DNA of 64,000 bases from Actinophytocola gossypii (GCF_025165815.1 NZ_JAFFZE010000015.1:62001-126000), one strand, 5' to 3'. Positions 45,582-55,025 are shown, numbered from the stretch's first letter. The notes: generated from the letters alone by a model not told the origin. Made by a program: numbers and translations.

Positions 45582-46895
45582 ATGACGTTCGCCATCCCGT
45601 ACGCCCGAACCGTGCCCGACGCCGTTCCGCCGGTGGTCGGCGCCGGCCTGCCCGTCCCGCTGGTGGACGGCCGCGAGGTGCCCTACGCCAACCTCGACCA
45701 CGCCGCCAGCGCGCCGTGTCTGCGCGCGGTGCGCGACGCGGTCGACGAACTGCTGCCGTTCTACGCGAGCGTGCACCGCGGTGCCGGGTTCGCCTCGCAG
45801 GTGTCCACCCGGGTCTACGAGCGGGCGCGGGCCGCCGTGCGCTCGTTCGTCGGCGCGCGTGACACCGACGCGGTGGTGCTCACCCGCAACACGACCGACG
45901 CGCTGAACCTGCTGGCCAGGGCCCTGCCGAAGGGCACGTCGGTGGTCGTGTTCGACACCGACCACCACGCCGCGCTGCTGCCCTGGCGCGGGCGCCTGGT
46001 GCACCGGATCTCGTCCGTGCCCGAGCTGGAGGAGGCGCTCACGGCGTGCCCGACCGGCCCCCGGCTGGTGGTGGTGACCGGCGCGTCCAACGTGACCGGG
46101 GAGCTGTGGCCGGTGCGGTCGGTGGTGTCGACCGCGCGCCAGCACGGTGCCCGCGTGGTGCTCGACGCCGCGCAGCTCGCGCCGCACCGACCGGTGGACG
46201 TCCGGGCGCTGGACGTCGACTACGTGGTGCTGTCCGGGCACAAGCTGTACGCCCCGTTCGGGGTCGGCGCGCTGGTCGGCCGCGCGGACTGGCTGCGCGC
46301 CGCGCCGCCGTACCTCGCCGGTGGCGGCGCGACCCGCCTGGTGCGCGACGACCTGACGGTGTCCTGGAACGAGGGCGTCGAACGGCACGAGGCCGGCAGC
46401 CCGAACGTGGTCGGCGCACACGCCCTCGCGGTGGCCTGCCGGACGATCCAGGCGTGGGGCTGGGAGTCGATCGTCGCGCACGAGCGCGCCATGACCGAGC
46501 GGCTGCGCACCGGCCTGGCCGGTGTTCCCGGCCTGCGCGAGCTGTCCCTGTTCAACGGCGACCGGGTCGGCGTGGTCAGCTTCGCCGTCGACGGCCACGA
46601 CCCGGGCCTGCTCGCGGCTGCCCTGTCCGCCGAACACGGCATCGGCGTCCGGGACGGCGCGTTCTGCGCGCACGTGGCGACCCGCCGCCTGCTGGCCTCG
46701 GCCGGCGTGCCGGGGGAGCGCGCGCTGCGGGCGAGCCTGGGGCTCGGCAACACCGTCGAGCACGTGGACCGGCTGGTCGCCGCCCTGCACACCCTGGTCA
46801 CCGACGGCCCCACCTGGAACTACACCCTGGTCGACGGCCGCTGGACCCCGACACCCGACCCGCGCCCCCTGCCGCCGTTCCTGACCGGCGAGTAG
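45582..46895 (+). CDS. Class V aminotransferase/cysteine desulfurase-like enzyme under SAM-IV control
   Basis: 437 residues. Fold-type I PLP enzyme of class V: NLDHAASAPCLRAV, the TDHHAALLPW block, DAAQLAPHRPVDV and PLP lysine in LSGHKLYAPFG. A cysteine at GAFCAHVATRR is where desulfurases hold the catalytic Cys, so sulfur mobilisation is possible, but the substrate is not known. SAM-IV control implies a role in methionine, cysteine or SAM metabolism. The ATG at 45582 follows GGAGG. Confidence 0.9.
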   Translation: MTFAIPYARTVPDAVPPVVGAGLPVPLVDGREVPYANLDHAASAPCLRAVRDAVDELLPFYASVHRGAGFASQVSTRVYERARAAVRSFVGARDTDAVVLTRNTTDALNLLARALPKGTSVVVFDTDHHAALLPWRGRLVHRISSVPELEEALTACPTGPRLVVVTGASNVTGELWPVRSVVSTARQHGARVVLDAAQLAPHRPVDVRALDVDYVVLSGHKLYAPFGVGALVGRADWLRAAPPYLAGGGATRLVRDDLTVSWNEGVERHEAGSPNVVGAHALAVACRTIQAWGWESIVAHERAMTERLRTGLAGVPGLRELSLFNGDRVGVVSFAVDGHDPGLLAAALSAEHGIGVRDGAFCAHVATRRLLASAGVPGERALRASLGLGNTVEHVDRLVAALHTLVTDGPTWNYTLVDGRWTPTPDPRPLPPFLTGE

Positions 46896-46959
46896 GTGCC
46901 GACCAGCAGGATCAGCATGTGCCGGATCGTCCGGTTCGGGCGGCGTGGACAATGACCGG

Positions 46960-47559
46960 GTGAGCGACGAGCGCGACACCGAGACCACGGCCGACCCCGA
47001 CGTGCCGGACGGCGCCGATCCAGCCGGCGGGGGCGACGACGCGCCGCTGCCGCCTCGGCGGGGGTTCCTGCTTCTCCTGCTCGCGCCGATCATCGTCGTC
47101 GCCGACGTCGTGACCAAGGTCATCGCGGTCGCCGCGCTGGACGGGGAGCCGCCGCTCCGGCTGCTCGGCGGGTTCGTCTACCTGCAGATCGTGCGGAACC
47201 CTGGGGCCGCGTTCGGGATGGCGACCGGGTTGACCTGGCTGCTCACGCTCGTCGCCGTCGGGGTGGTCATCGCGATCATCTGGATCATGCCGAAGCTGCG
47301 GTCGACCGGGTGGGCGGTCGGTCTCGCGCTGGTGCTCGCCGGGGCGCTCGGCAACCTCATCGACCGGTTCTTCCGCGAGCCCGGTCCACTGCGCGGGCAC
47401 GTGGTCGACTTCGTCTCGCTGTTCGCGCCCAACGGCGACATCTGGCCGGTGTTCAACGTCGCCGACTCGTCGATCGTCTGTGGCGGCGCGCTGATCGTGC
47501 TCATGGCGCTGCTCGGCCGCGACTACGACGGCACCCTCACCAAGGACAAGAAGAAGTGA
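46960..47559 (+). CDS. lspA: Lipoprotein signal peptidase LspA
   Basis: 199 residues. An acidic N-terminal tail is followed by four transmembrane helices. The two catalytic Asp lie in [11 protein letters not shown] and [20 protein letters not shown] is the conserved loop. It cleaves signal peptides from prolipoproteins. The GTG at 46960 is preferred because GACAAT lies 6 nt before it; the GTG at 46945 (204 residues) is an alternative. The stop overlaps rluD (GTGA). Confidence 0.95.
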   Translation: MSDERDTETTADPDVPDGADPAGGGDDAPLPPRRGFLLLLLAPIIVVADVVTKVIAVAALDGEPPLRLLGGFVYLQIVRNPGAAFGMATGLTWLLTLVAVGVVIAIIWIMPKLRSTGWAVGLALVLAGALGNLIDRFFREPGPLRGHVVDFVSLFAPNGDIWPVFNVADSSIVCGGALIVLMALLGRDYDGTLTKDKKK

Positions 47560-48482
47560 GCGACCGGACCCTTCCGGTGCCCGACGGGCTCGACGGGATG
47601 CGCGTCGACGCGGGGCTCGCGAAGCTCCTCGGCCTGTCCCGCACCGCCGCCGCCTCGCTCACCGAGTCCGGCGACGTCAGCCTCGACGGGCGCCCGGCCG
47701 GCAAGTCCGACCGGCTCGTCGCCGGCGCCTGGCTCGAGGTGACCCTGCCCGAGCCGGACCGGCCGGTCGAGGTCGAGCCGGTCGCGGTCGCCGGCATGAA
47801 GATCCTCTACGAGGACGACGACGTGATCGTGGTCGACAAGCCGGTCGGCGTCGCCGCGCACCCGAGCCCGGGCTGGACCGGGCCGACGGTCGTCGGCGGC
47901 CTCGCCGCGGCCGGGACGCGGGTGTCGACCTCCGGCGCGGCCGAGCGGCAGGGCGTGGTGCACCGGCTCGACGTCGGCACCACCGGCGTCATGGTGGTGG
48001 CCAAGAGCGAGCACGCCTACACCGTCCTCAAGCGGGCCTTCAAGGAGCGCACCGTCGACAAGGGCTACCACGCGCTCGTGCAGGGCCACCCCGACCCGAC
48101 CGCCGGCACCATCGACGCCCCCATCGACCGGCACCCCAAGCACGACTACAAGTTCGCCGTCGTCGCGAGCGGCCGGCCGAGCGTCACCCACTACGAGGTC
48201 GTCGAGGCGTTCCGGGCGGCGTCCCTCGTGGACATCCGGCTGGAGACCGGCCGCACGCACCAGATCCGGGTGCACTTCTCCGCGCTGCGCCACCCGTGCG
48301 TCGGCGACCTGACCTACGGCGCCGACCCCGTGCTCGCCAAACGTCTCGGGCTGACCAGGCAGTGGCTGCACGCCCGGCGGCTCGCGTTCGACCACCCGGC
48401 GGACGGCCGGCGCGTCGAGTTCGTCAGCGAGTACCCCGACGACCTGCGCGCCGCGCTCGACAAGCTGGCCGAGGAGAGTTAG
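47556..48482 (+). CDS. rluD: 23S rRNA pseudouridine synthase, RluD/RluA family
   Basis: 308 residues. An S4 RNA-binding domain (about 15-70: [22 protein letters not shown]) precedes the synthase domain, with the catalytic Asp in [12 protein letters not shown] and the [15 protein letters not shown] block. It isomerises uridines in rRNA; whether it is RluD sensu stricto is inferred from neighbourhood with lspA. The stop overlaps the convergent gene by 4 bp (TTAG). Confidence 0.93.
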   Translation: MSDRTLPVPDGLDGMRVDAGLAKLLGLSRTAAASLTESGDVSLDGRPAGKSDRLVAGAWLEVTLPEPDRPVEVEPVAVAGMKILYEDDDVIVVDKPVGVAAHPSPGWTGPTVVGGLAAAGTRVSTSGAAERQGVVHRLDVGTTGVMVVAKSEHAYTVLKRAFKERTVDKGYHALVQGHPDPTAGTIDAPIDRHPKHDYKFAVVASGRPSVTHYEVVEAFRAASLVDIRLETGRTHQIRVHFSALRHPCVGDLTYGADPVLAKRLGLTRQWLHARRLAFDHPADGRRVEFVSEYPDDLRAALDKLAEES

Positions 48483-49510
48483 GACTCCACGTCCCAAGTC
48501 AGGGTGCGGGCCTCGTCGTCCGGCCGGGGACTCCAGCGCACCTGCGTGACCTCGGTGTTCTCCGGCACCACGTACACCGTGTGCCCGCCGGCGGTCTCAC
48601 CCGGCGGCACGCCGATGCGGTGCGGCGGCCGTGAGGACAGCGACACCGGCGCCTTCGAGATCGTCTCGCCGTCCGGGGTGACCAGCACCAGGTACATGTC
48701 GGGCAGCGACTGGAACGCCACCTGCCCCCGGTTGGTCAGCTCGGTGTGCACCACCACCGACCGCTCGCCGTCCTGCAGCCGGTAGCCGGCGGCGGTGAAC
48801 AGGTAGTCGGCCGGGTCGACGACCTCCACCAGGGCGATCGCGAGCCGCTCGCCCTCCAGCCCCTCGGTCTGCAGCATCGTGCCGACCTTGCCCTGGCGGA
48901 CGTTGGCGTCCGGGCGCTCGGTCCGCATGGTCGGCTGGGTCATGTCCTGCGGCGGCTGGTCGCCCCGCGCCCACGTCGACGTCTGCGGCGGCCCCCACGT
49001 GGTCATCGGCACGTCCGGTTGCGGGGCCGGGACGGGAGCGCTCGGCGGCCCGGTCTGCGCGGCGAACGGCGCGCTCGGTGGACCGGTGCGCGGCGGGTAC
49101 GCCGGCACCGGGTAGGCCCCGGACGGCACGGCGTGCGGGCCGGACGGCACCTGGTGCGGCCCGGAGGGGACGGCGTGCGGCCCGGACGGGGGCTGCGGCG
49201 GCGCTCCGTAGCCGTACTGCATCGGCACCGGACCCGACGGCGGCGCCTGGAACTGCTGTGGTTGCGGCGGTTGCTGCGGGTAGCCGTACGGAACCGGTTG
49301 CACGGGCGCGATCGCGGCCCGCAGCCGCGCCGGGTCGCACTCCACGCCGACCAGCAGGGGCAGACCGGTCGCGGACAGCGCGACGAGGCGCGAGGCCACT
49401 TCCCGCGGGTCCATGCCCAGCCGGGCGGCGACCTCGTGCACCGCTGCTCTGCCCATCTCGGCGACCATGCCGAGCAGGCGAACGTCTACCGGATCCGTCA
49501 CGGTCCGCAC
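48479..49510 (-). CDS. Protein with N-terminal winged-helix, Pro-rich linker and beta domain, unknown role
   Basis: 343 residues. Residues 10-60 look like an AsnC/MarR-type helix-turn-helix ([25 protein letters not shown]). The middle (75-200) is rich in Pro, Gln and Gly with tandem VPSGPHA units. The C-terminal 140 residues are beta-rich, like DUF4352/telokin-type domains ([19 protein letters not shown]). No regulator function can be assigned with certainty. The start is a GTG at 49510. Confidence 0.75.
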   Translation of the reverse strand: MRTVTDPVDVRLLGMVAEMGRAAVHEVAARLGMDPREVASRLVALSATGLPLLVGVECDPARLRAAIAPVQPVPYGYPQQPPQPQQFQAPPSGPVPMQYGYGAPPQPPSGPHAVPSGPHQVPSGPHAVPSGAYPVPAYPPRTGPPSAPFAAQTGPPSAPVPAPQPDVPMTTWGPPQTSTWARGDQPPQDMTQPTMRTERPDANVRQGKVGTMLQTEGLEGERLAIALVEVVDPADYLFTAAGYRLQDGERSVVVHTELTNRGQVAFQSLPDMYLVLVTPDGETISKAPVSLSSRPPHRIGVPPGETAGGHTVYVVPENTEVTQVRWSPRPDDEARTLTWDVES

Positions 49511-49582
49511 GCTACCCGGTCCGGTGGATCATCGCGGCGACAGCCGCGCCCGACGGCCCGTATTCGCTGGCAGGATCGCGTC

Positions 49583-50833
49583 GTGGAGACCGTGCACACC
49601 GGACGCTGGACCCGGGCCGACCGCGCCGCCGACCCCTGGCCACGCCTTCCGTTCGACGTGCCGGCCGGCTCTCCCGGGGTCACCGTCGAGCTGGCGGTCG
49701 CCGGCCGGGACGCGGTCGTCGACCTCGGCTGCGAGGGCGCGGCCGGCTGGCGCGGCTGGTCCGGCGGCGCGCGCACCCGCTACACGATCACCCCGGACGC
49801 GGCGACGCCCGGCTACCTGCCCGGCGAGCTCGAGCCCGGCCGGTGGCACGTCGTGCTCGGACTGCACCGGGTGCCGGCGGACGGCGTGGACGTCACCGTC
49901 ACCGTCCGCGACGGCGGCACCGTCGAGCCGGACCCTCCGCCGCCACCCGTGCCGGCGCGGCCACCACGCCGCGCACTGCCGGCGCTCCCCGGACAGCGGT
50001 GGGTGGCCGCCGACCTGCACGCGCACACGCTGCACTCCGACGGCGAGCTGACCGTCGCCGAACTCGCCGCGGCGGCCGCGACCGCCGGCCTGGACGCGCT
50101 CGCGGTCACCGACCACAACACCACCAGCCAGCACGCCCACCTCGCCGAGGCGGGTCGCCGCTACGGCGTCGCGCTGATCCCCGGCCAGGAGATCACCACC
50201 GACCTCGGACACGCGAACGCGTTCGGCGACATCGGCTGGGTCGACTTCCGCCTGCCCGCCGACACCTGGGTCGAGACGGTCGCCGGGCGCGGCGGCCTGC
50301 TGTCGGTCAACCACCCGCTGGCCGCCGACTGCGCCTGGCGGCACCCGCTGACCACCCGTCCGCCGCTCGCCGAGGTCTGGCACTCCAGCTGGCTCGCTCC
50401 GGCCTGGGGCGGCCCGGTCGCCTGGTGGCAGGCGTGGGGCACGGCGACCACGCCCGTCGGCGGCAGCGACTGGCACCGCGCCGGCGACGGCACGAGCCTC
50501 GGCTCGCCCACCACCTGGGTCGCCGTCGACGCCGCCGCCGAGACCCCGGACGAGTTGGTCGACGCCGTGCTCGACGGGCTGCGTGCCGGCCGTACCGCGG
50601 TCTCCCGGGACCGGGACGCACCGGTCCTGCTGCCGCTCGGCGACGAACTGGTCGCGCTCGGCGCGCCGGGCACACTGGTGCTCGGGGACGGGGTGCGCCG
50701 CGCGGTGACCTCGGACCGGGAGGTGCTGCCGGGCGGCCAGGTGCTGTGCGGGCACGACGGGAGCGTGCTCGCGCTCGCGGCGATGACCGAGGTGACCACC
50801 ATGCATGGCGTGCTGCCGCCGCGGTACGCCTAG
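49583..50833 (+). CDS. CehA/McbA-type PHP metallohydrolase
   Basis: 416 residues. A beta-rich N-terminal domain (1-130) precedes a PHP domain with ADLHAHTLHSDGELT, AVTDHNTTSQ, GQEITTDLGH and the final GGSDWH. Relatives include CehA carbaryl hydrolase and phosphoesterases; the substrate is unknown. The GTG at 49583 lies 6 nt after CAGGAT. The stop overlaps the convergent hydrolase (CTAG, 50830-50833). Confidence 0.85.
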   Translation: METVHTGRWTRADRAADPWPRLPFDVPAGSPGVTVELAVAGRDAVVDLGCEGAAGWRGWSGGARTRYTITPDAATPGYLPGELEPGRWHVVLGLHRVPADGVDVTVTVRDGGTVEPDPPPPPVPARPPRRALPALPGQRWVAADLHAHTLHSDGELTVAELAAAAATAGLDALAVTDHNTTSQHAHLAEAGRRYGVALIPGQEITTDLGHANAFGDIGWVDFRLPADTWVETVAGRGGLLSVNHPLAADCAWRHPLTTRPPLAEVWHSSWLAPAWGGPVAWWQAWGTATTPVGGSDWHRAGDGTSLGSPTTWVAVDAAAETPDELVDAVLDGLRAGRTAVSRDRDAPVLLPLGDELVALGAPGTLVLGDGVRRAVTSDREVLPGGQVLCGHDGSVLALAAMTEVTTMHGVLPPRYA

Positions 50834-51693
50834 CCGGCGTCCGGACCGTCCGCCTGCTGGCCGAAGAAGCGCAGGAGGGCGTCCGCGGTGTCCCGCGGGT
50901 TGTCCTCGGCGACGAAGTGTCCTGCCGCTGGGACGTCCTCCCGCTGCGCACGGGGGATCGCCGAGGCGAGCCGGTCTCCGGTACTGGGGTCGAGCCACTG
51001 GTCGTGCTCGCCCCACAGCACCAGGGTCGGTGCGGTGACGCGGTCCAGGAGGTCCACCACGTCGCGGGTGTCGTCGAAGTGGACGCTGGTGACCTGGTCG
51101 ACCCAGCGCTGCTGCCCCTCGGGTCCCGTCCAGGGAGCGAGATACGCGTCGAGGACCGCGTCGGGCATCTCGCGGTGGGTCGCGGTGCGCAGGCGCGGCG
51201 CGATGATGTCGGCGAAGACGTGCGGCGGCATCGTGCGGTAGGCGTCCGCGTGGCGCTGCATGTGTTCGGTGAAGGGGGTGTTCCACGGGCCGATGACGGC
51301 CCCGTCGAGCAGCGCGAGCCGACGGGCGGGCACCTTGTCGACCAGGTGTGCTCGCAGCACGATTCCGGCGCCGATGTCGTGCCCGACCAGGTCGGGCACG
51401 TCAAGCCCCCAGTGCGCCACCAACTCGGCGAGGGTCCGGGCCTGCCGGACGATCGACGGCGCGACCCCCGGGTCGGTTCGGGAGTCGCCGAAGCCCAGCA
51501 TGTCCCACACGTGGACGGTGTGCCGGCGGGCCAGGACGGGGACCACCTCGCGCCACAGGTAGGCCGACGCCGGTGTGCCGTGGGTCAGTACCACCGGCGA
51601 CCCTTCGCCGAAGACGCCGGCCGCGACCACGCCGCCGGATACCCGGACCCGGTCGGTCAGCCGCCACGTCCCGGACCTGGTGCGTGTGTTCAT
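50830..51693 (-). CDS. Alpha/beta-hydrolase, epoxide hydrolase/dehalogenase type
   Basis: 287 residues. The oxyanion region is LTHGTPASAYLW (HGTP), the nucleophile is Asp in GHDIGAG, and the catalytic His is in AAGHFVAED; an Asp lies in GEHDQW. Asp rather than Ser at the nucleophile points to epoxide hydrolase or dehalogenase chemistry. The ATG at 51693 follows GGAGGGGAC. It is divergent from the CGNR gene, which is likely its regulator. Confidence 0.88.
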   Translation of the reverse strand: MNTRTRSGTWRLTDRVRVSGGVVAAGVFGEGSPVVLTHGTPASAYLWREVVPVLARRHTVHVWDMLGFGDSRTDPGVAPSIVRQARTLAELVAHWGLDVPDLVGHDIGAGIVLRAHLVDKVPARRLALLDGAVIGPWNTPFTEHMQRHADAYRTMPPHVFADIIAPRLRTATHREMPDAVLDAYLAPWTGPEGQQRWVDQVTSVHFDDTRDVVDLLDRVTAPTLVLWGEHDQWLDPSTGDRLASAIPRAQREDVPAAGHFVAEDNPRDTADALLRFFGQQADGPDAG

Positions 51694-51726
51694 GTCCCCT
51701 CCCGGGAGTAATGGGTAAATTGAGCT

Positions 51727-51739
51727 TGTAGCGGTTACA
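51727..51739. promoter_or_regulatory. TGTA-N5-TACA operator between divergent genes
   Basis: TGTA (51727-51730) and TACA (51736-51739) flank 5 bp in the 63-bp gap between the hydrolase and the CGNR gene. TACAGT (51736-51741) within it could be a -10. It is a reasonable operator for the CGNR protein. Confidence 0.45.
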
Positions 51740-51756
51740 GTAGCAGGAGGTAAGGC

Positions 51757-52317
51757 TTGAAGATAGTTTTCACCGATTACGTACTCGGTGCTGGTGTGGC
51801 CACCGGCCTGGTCAACACGTCCCCCGTGGTGCGTGGCGCCGGCGAAGTGCTCACCGACCCGGCGGCCCTGGACCGGTTCCTCGCCGACCACGGCCTCCGG
51901 TCCGGTGCGGTGCGGGCCAGTGACGACCTGGCGAGGGTGCACGCCCTCCGCGACGAGATCCGCGCCGTGCTGGAGGCCGCCGAGGACGACGCCGCCCGTC
52001 GGGCCACCGAACTGGTGGCCCGCGCCGGAGTCGGTCCCGGGCTGCACCGCGACACCGCGGGCCGCTGGCAGTGGCACGTCGTGACCGCGCCGCACGTGTC
52101 ACTGGCCGACGAACTGGCCGTGCTCACGGGAACAGGGCTGCTCGGCGTCCTGCACGCGCTGAGCTACGACCGGTTTCGCCACTGCGCCGCCCCGGGCTGC
52201 AACGGCATGTTCGTCGACACCAGTCGCGCCGGGCGGCGTCGCTTCTGCATGCCCGACCTGTGTGGCAACCGCCTCAACGTCTCGAACCACCGGTCGCGGC
52301 GCCGGAAGGCAACCTGA
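51757..52317 (+). CDS. CGNR zinc-finger regulator with ABATE domain
   Basis: 186 residues. The N-terminal ABATE-like domain (1-135) precedes a C-terminal zinc finger with Cys in RHCAAPGC, FCMPDLCGNR and the following basic segment NHRSRRRK, the CGNR family signature of presumed DNA-binding regulators. The TTG start is chosen because AGGAGG lies 6 nt upstream. Divergent from the alpha/beta hydrolase gene. Confidence 0.85.
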   Translation: MKIVFTDYVLGAGVATGLVNTSPVVRGAGEVLTDPAALDRFLADHGLRSGAVRASDDLARVHALRDEIRAVLEAAEDDAARRATELVARAGVGPGLHRDTAGRWQWHVVTAPHVSLADELAVLTGTGLLGVLHALSYDRFRHCAAPGCNGMFVDTSRAGRRRFCMPDLCGNRLNVSNHRSRRRKAT

Positions 52318-52370
52318 CGGCTCCCGCCCGTCGCGGAACGAGAATCCGCACGGCGCCGCCGGCACGCCGC

Positions 52371-53072
52371 TCAGGTGGTGAGCCGGGTGCGCAGGGCGGC
52401 GAGCTCGGCGTCGGACAGGCCGTTGTCGAGGAGGAAGCCGGGTATCGCGAGCGACGCGATCGTCGAGGTCAGGGACGCCTCCATGGTCGTGCCGTGGTCC
52501 GCGAGGAGCTCGCGCACGGCGGTGAGCTGGTCGCGGATGCCGAGCTCGTCGTACCGCTGCTTCATCCGGTCGTAGGTCAGCAGGTAGTCGGCGACGATCT
52601 CCGCCGGCGCCGCGCCGGCCAGCGTGAGCAGGACCAGGGCGAGCAGCCCGGTCCGGTCCTTGCCGCCCGCGCAGTGGAACACCACACAGCCAGGCGCGGC
52701 GTTCGCGATCGCCCGCACCGCGGTGACCACCGGCTCCGGGTGCTCGGCCAGCATCGCCGGGAAGTACAGCGGCGAGGCAAGGTTGTCGATCGTCGTCCAG
52801 TGCTCGTGGAACGGTGTGCCGACCGGGTCCAGCGGCACCCGCACGGTCGTGATCCCCGCCGGTCGCGGCGTGAGCTCCGGCTCGCACTCGTCGGCGTGAC
52901 GTAGGTCGACGACCGTGCGGACCCCGTAGTCCCATGCCGCTGTCCAGCCGGCCGCGCTCAGCCGCGTCGGCGCCTCCATCCGGACCAGTGCACCCGGCCT
53001 GATCCACCCCAGCCCGCCCAGGTCACGGGCATTGACACACCCGTCCCACGAAAGCTCTCGGCCACTGCCCAC
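52371..53072 (-). CDS. Tyrosine-specific protein phosphatase, PTP-like
   Basis: 233 residues. The P-loop is HCAGGKDRTG (C is the nucleophile) and VVDLRHADECEPE is the usual DLR block, both typical of bacterial dual-function tyrosine phosphatases of the Mtb PtpB kind. The start is uncertain: GTG 53072 is preferred, since the conserved part begins with ELSWDGCVNARDLGG; GTG 53093 is another option. Single gene. Confidence 0.88.
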   Translation of the reverse strand: MGSGRELSWDGCVNARDLGGLGWIRPGALVRMEAPTRLSAAGWTAAWDYGVRTVVDLRHADECEPELTPRPAGITTVRVPLDPVGTPFHEHWTTIDNLASPLYFPAMLAEHPEPVVTAVRAIANAAPGCVVFHCAGGKDRTGLLALVLLTLAGAAPAEIVADYLLTYDRMKQRYDELGIRDQLTAVRELLADHGTTMEASLTSTIASLAIPGFLLDNGLSDAELAALRTRLTT

Positions 53073-53174
53073 GTCCCCAGGACGCGGCGCCACCGCCCCC
53101 GGTTGTCCGAGCGACCGGTCAGTGGGGAGCGGGATTCCCGCCAATTCGGTTGAGCCCGGTGTTTCGATGGCCGT

Positions 53175-53801
53175 ATGGACTCCTCGACAGTGGTCGCGTT
53201 CGCCGTCGCGTGCGTCGTCATCAGCGTCGTGCCAGGCCCGGACATGCTGTTCATCGTGGCCAACGGGATCGCGCGCGGGCGGGTCGCCGGGGTGCTGGCC
53301 GCGCTCGGCATGTCGACCGGGATCGCCGTGCACACGGTGGCCGCCGCGCTCGGGCTCGGTGCCCTGCTGCAGGCGGCGCCGGTGGCGCTGGACGTGGTGC
53401 GGATCGCCGGGGCGGTGTTCCTCGTGTACCTGGCGGTCTCGACCCTGCGCTCGGCCGGGGACGTCGCGGAGCGGGCGCCGGAGCGGTACGGCTCGGCCAC
53501 GCTGCGGCGGACCTACCTCATGGCCGTGCTGACCAATCTGTCCAACCCGAAGGTGATCCTGTTCTACGTGGCGTTCTTCCCCCAGTTCCTCACCGAGGGC
53601 GGCTGGGCGGTGCCGGTGCAGTTCCTCGTGCTCGGCGCGATCCTGGTCGCCATCGGCTTCGCCGTGGACGGCACCGTCGGCGTGGCCGCGGGCGCCCTGT
53701 CCGCGCTGCTGCTCCGCCGGCCGGCGATCCGGCGCTGGCTCAACCGCGTGTCCGCCGCCATCTTCGCCGGTCTCGCGGTTCGCCTCGTGGTCGACCGCTA
53801 G
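53175..53801 (+). CDS. LysE/RhtB-family amino-acid exporter
   Basis: 208 residues, about six transmembrane helices. SVVPGPDMLFIVANGIARGR is the LysE family signature near the N-terminus, and NLSNPKVILFYVAFFPQF marks the third block. It exports an amino acid or derivative that cannot be named. The stop overlaps the GNAT gene (CTAG, 53798-53801). Confidence 0.92.
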   Translation: MDSSTVVAFAVACVVISVVPGPDMLFIVANGIARGRVAGVLAALGMSTGIAVHTVAAALGLGALLQAAPVALDVVRIAGAVFLVYLAVSTLRSAGDVAERAPERYGSATLRRTYLMAVLTNLSNPKVILFYVAFFPQFLTEGGWAVPVQFLVLGAILVAIGFAVDGTVGVAAGALSALLLRRPAIRRWLNRVSAAIFAGLAVRLVVDR

Positions 53802-54316
53802 GCCGGCAGCTCGGCGCGCAGCATCCGGTACAGCACCTCGTCCCGCCACGCGCCGTCGCGGAACGAGAACCCGTGCAGCACGGCCTCGCGGACGAAGCCG
53901 GCCTTCTCCAGCGCCCGCTGCTCGGCGACGTTGCCCGTCTCGGTCCACGCCTGGATCCGGTTGATCGGGTGGTGCGCGAACAGGTAGCGCGCCGCCAGCT
54001 TCTGGGCCGCCGTGCCGTGTCCCCGGCCGCGCGCGTCCGGCACCAGGGCGATGCCGAGTTCGAACAGGTGCGAATGCTGCCCGGTGGAGATCTTGTTCCA
54101 CGAGACGAACCCCAGCGTCTCGTCGCCGGACGCGACCATCAGCATGGTCCGGTCGTTCTCGATCAGCCGGTTGTCCGCCCACCGCCTGCGCCAGACCGCG
54201 TCGTCGGTGAACCCGCCCCAGTTGAAGACGCCGATCGACTCCGGGTCCTCGGCCATGTCCCGCAGGAGGTCCAGATCGGGTTCCGTCACCGGCCGCAGCC
54301 GTGTCCCCTCGGTCAT
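53798..54316 (-). CDS. GNAT-family N-acetyltransferase
   Basis: 172 residues. The acetyl-CoA site is ALVPDARGRGHGTAAQKLAA and the end has RALEKAGFVREAVLHGFSF, as in RimJ/RimL-like acetyltransferases. The substrate is not determinable. The start ATG at 54316 opens the frame. A 17-bp stretch of this gene is repeated at 52328-52344. Confidence 0.92.
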   Translation of the reverse strand: MTEGTRLRPVTEPDLDLLRDMAEDPESIGVFNWGGFTDDAVWRRRWADNRLIENDRTMLMVASGDETLGFVSWNKISTGQHSHLFELGIALVPDARGRGHGTAAQKLAARYLFAHHPINRIQAWTETGNVAEQRALEKAGFVREAVLHGFSFRDGAWRDEVLYRMLRAELPA

Positions 54317-54453
54317 GCCGGCACCGTAACCGGGCCGGCCGACCGGGGCATCACAATTCGGAGAGCACTGTTCGAACGTCCGGCCGACCTCCGTCGACGG
54401 CGTCGCTCACCCTGGCAAGCGCACGGCCCGTCGGCCTCGTCCGAACAGCGCGC

Positions 54454-54879
54454 TCAGACCAGCTCGGCGTCCAGCGTGATCGTGGTGCCGGCGAGGGCCT
54501 GGGAGACCGGGCAGTTCTTCTTCGCGTCCTCGGCGGCCGCGGCGAAGTCCTCCTTCGAGATGCCGGGGATGCTGGCGCGCACGGTCAGGTGGATGCCGGT
54601 GATGCCCTCACCCGGCTGGAACGTGACGTCGGCCTTGGTGTCCACAGTGGTGGGAGGGGTGCCGGCGCCGGCGAGCCCGTGCGAGAGCGCCATCGAGTAG
54701 CAGGTCGAGTGCGCGGCCGCGATCAGCTCCTCCGGGCTGGTCTTCCCGTTGGCGGCCTCGGCGCGCGACGGCCACGACACCGGGTAGGAGCCGATGCCGG
54801 ACGAGTCCAGCGACACGGTGCCGGAGCCGTCGAGCAGCGCGCCCTCCCAGTGGGCGTTGGCGGTGCGGGTGGTGGCCAT
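54454..54879 (-). CDS. OsmC/Ohr-family peroxiredoxin
   Basis: 141 residues. Two cysteines, in HSTCYSMALS and KKNCPVSQAL, occupy the catalytic positions of organic hydroperoxide reductases. The OsmC subgroup is suggested by ANGKTSPEELIAAAH. It removes organic peroxides. The ATG at 54879 follows AGGAGG. Confidence 0.93.
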   Translation of the reverse strand: MATTRTANAHWEGALLDGSGTVSLDSSGIGSYPVSWPSRAEAANGKTSPEELIAAAHSTCYSMALSHGLAGAGTPPTTVDTKADVTFQPGEGITGIHLTVRASIPGISKEDFAAAAEDAKKNCPVSQALAGTTITLDAELV

Positions 54880-55008
54880 GGGGTTCCTCCTCGGTCGGAA
54901 CGGATGATCAGTGCCCATCCTGCCCACATCGGACCGGGACGCGCAGCCGCATGTGACCTGACCGCGAGGCGCTCTCGACACGATGGGGTGACAACGCAGT
55001 CGCATCGC

Positions 55009-55025
55009 TCGTATGTTCGATACGA
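55009..55025. promoter_or_regulatory. 17-bp palindrome upstream of the VOC gene
   Basis: TCGTAT-GTTCG-ATACGA reads the same on both strands except for its 5-bp centre. TACGAT at 55021-55026 overlaps it and could be the -10 of the VOC gene 92 nt downstream. It lies in the 238-bp divergent gap between OsmC and the VOC gene, so either could be controlled. Confidence 0.5.
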
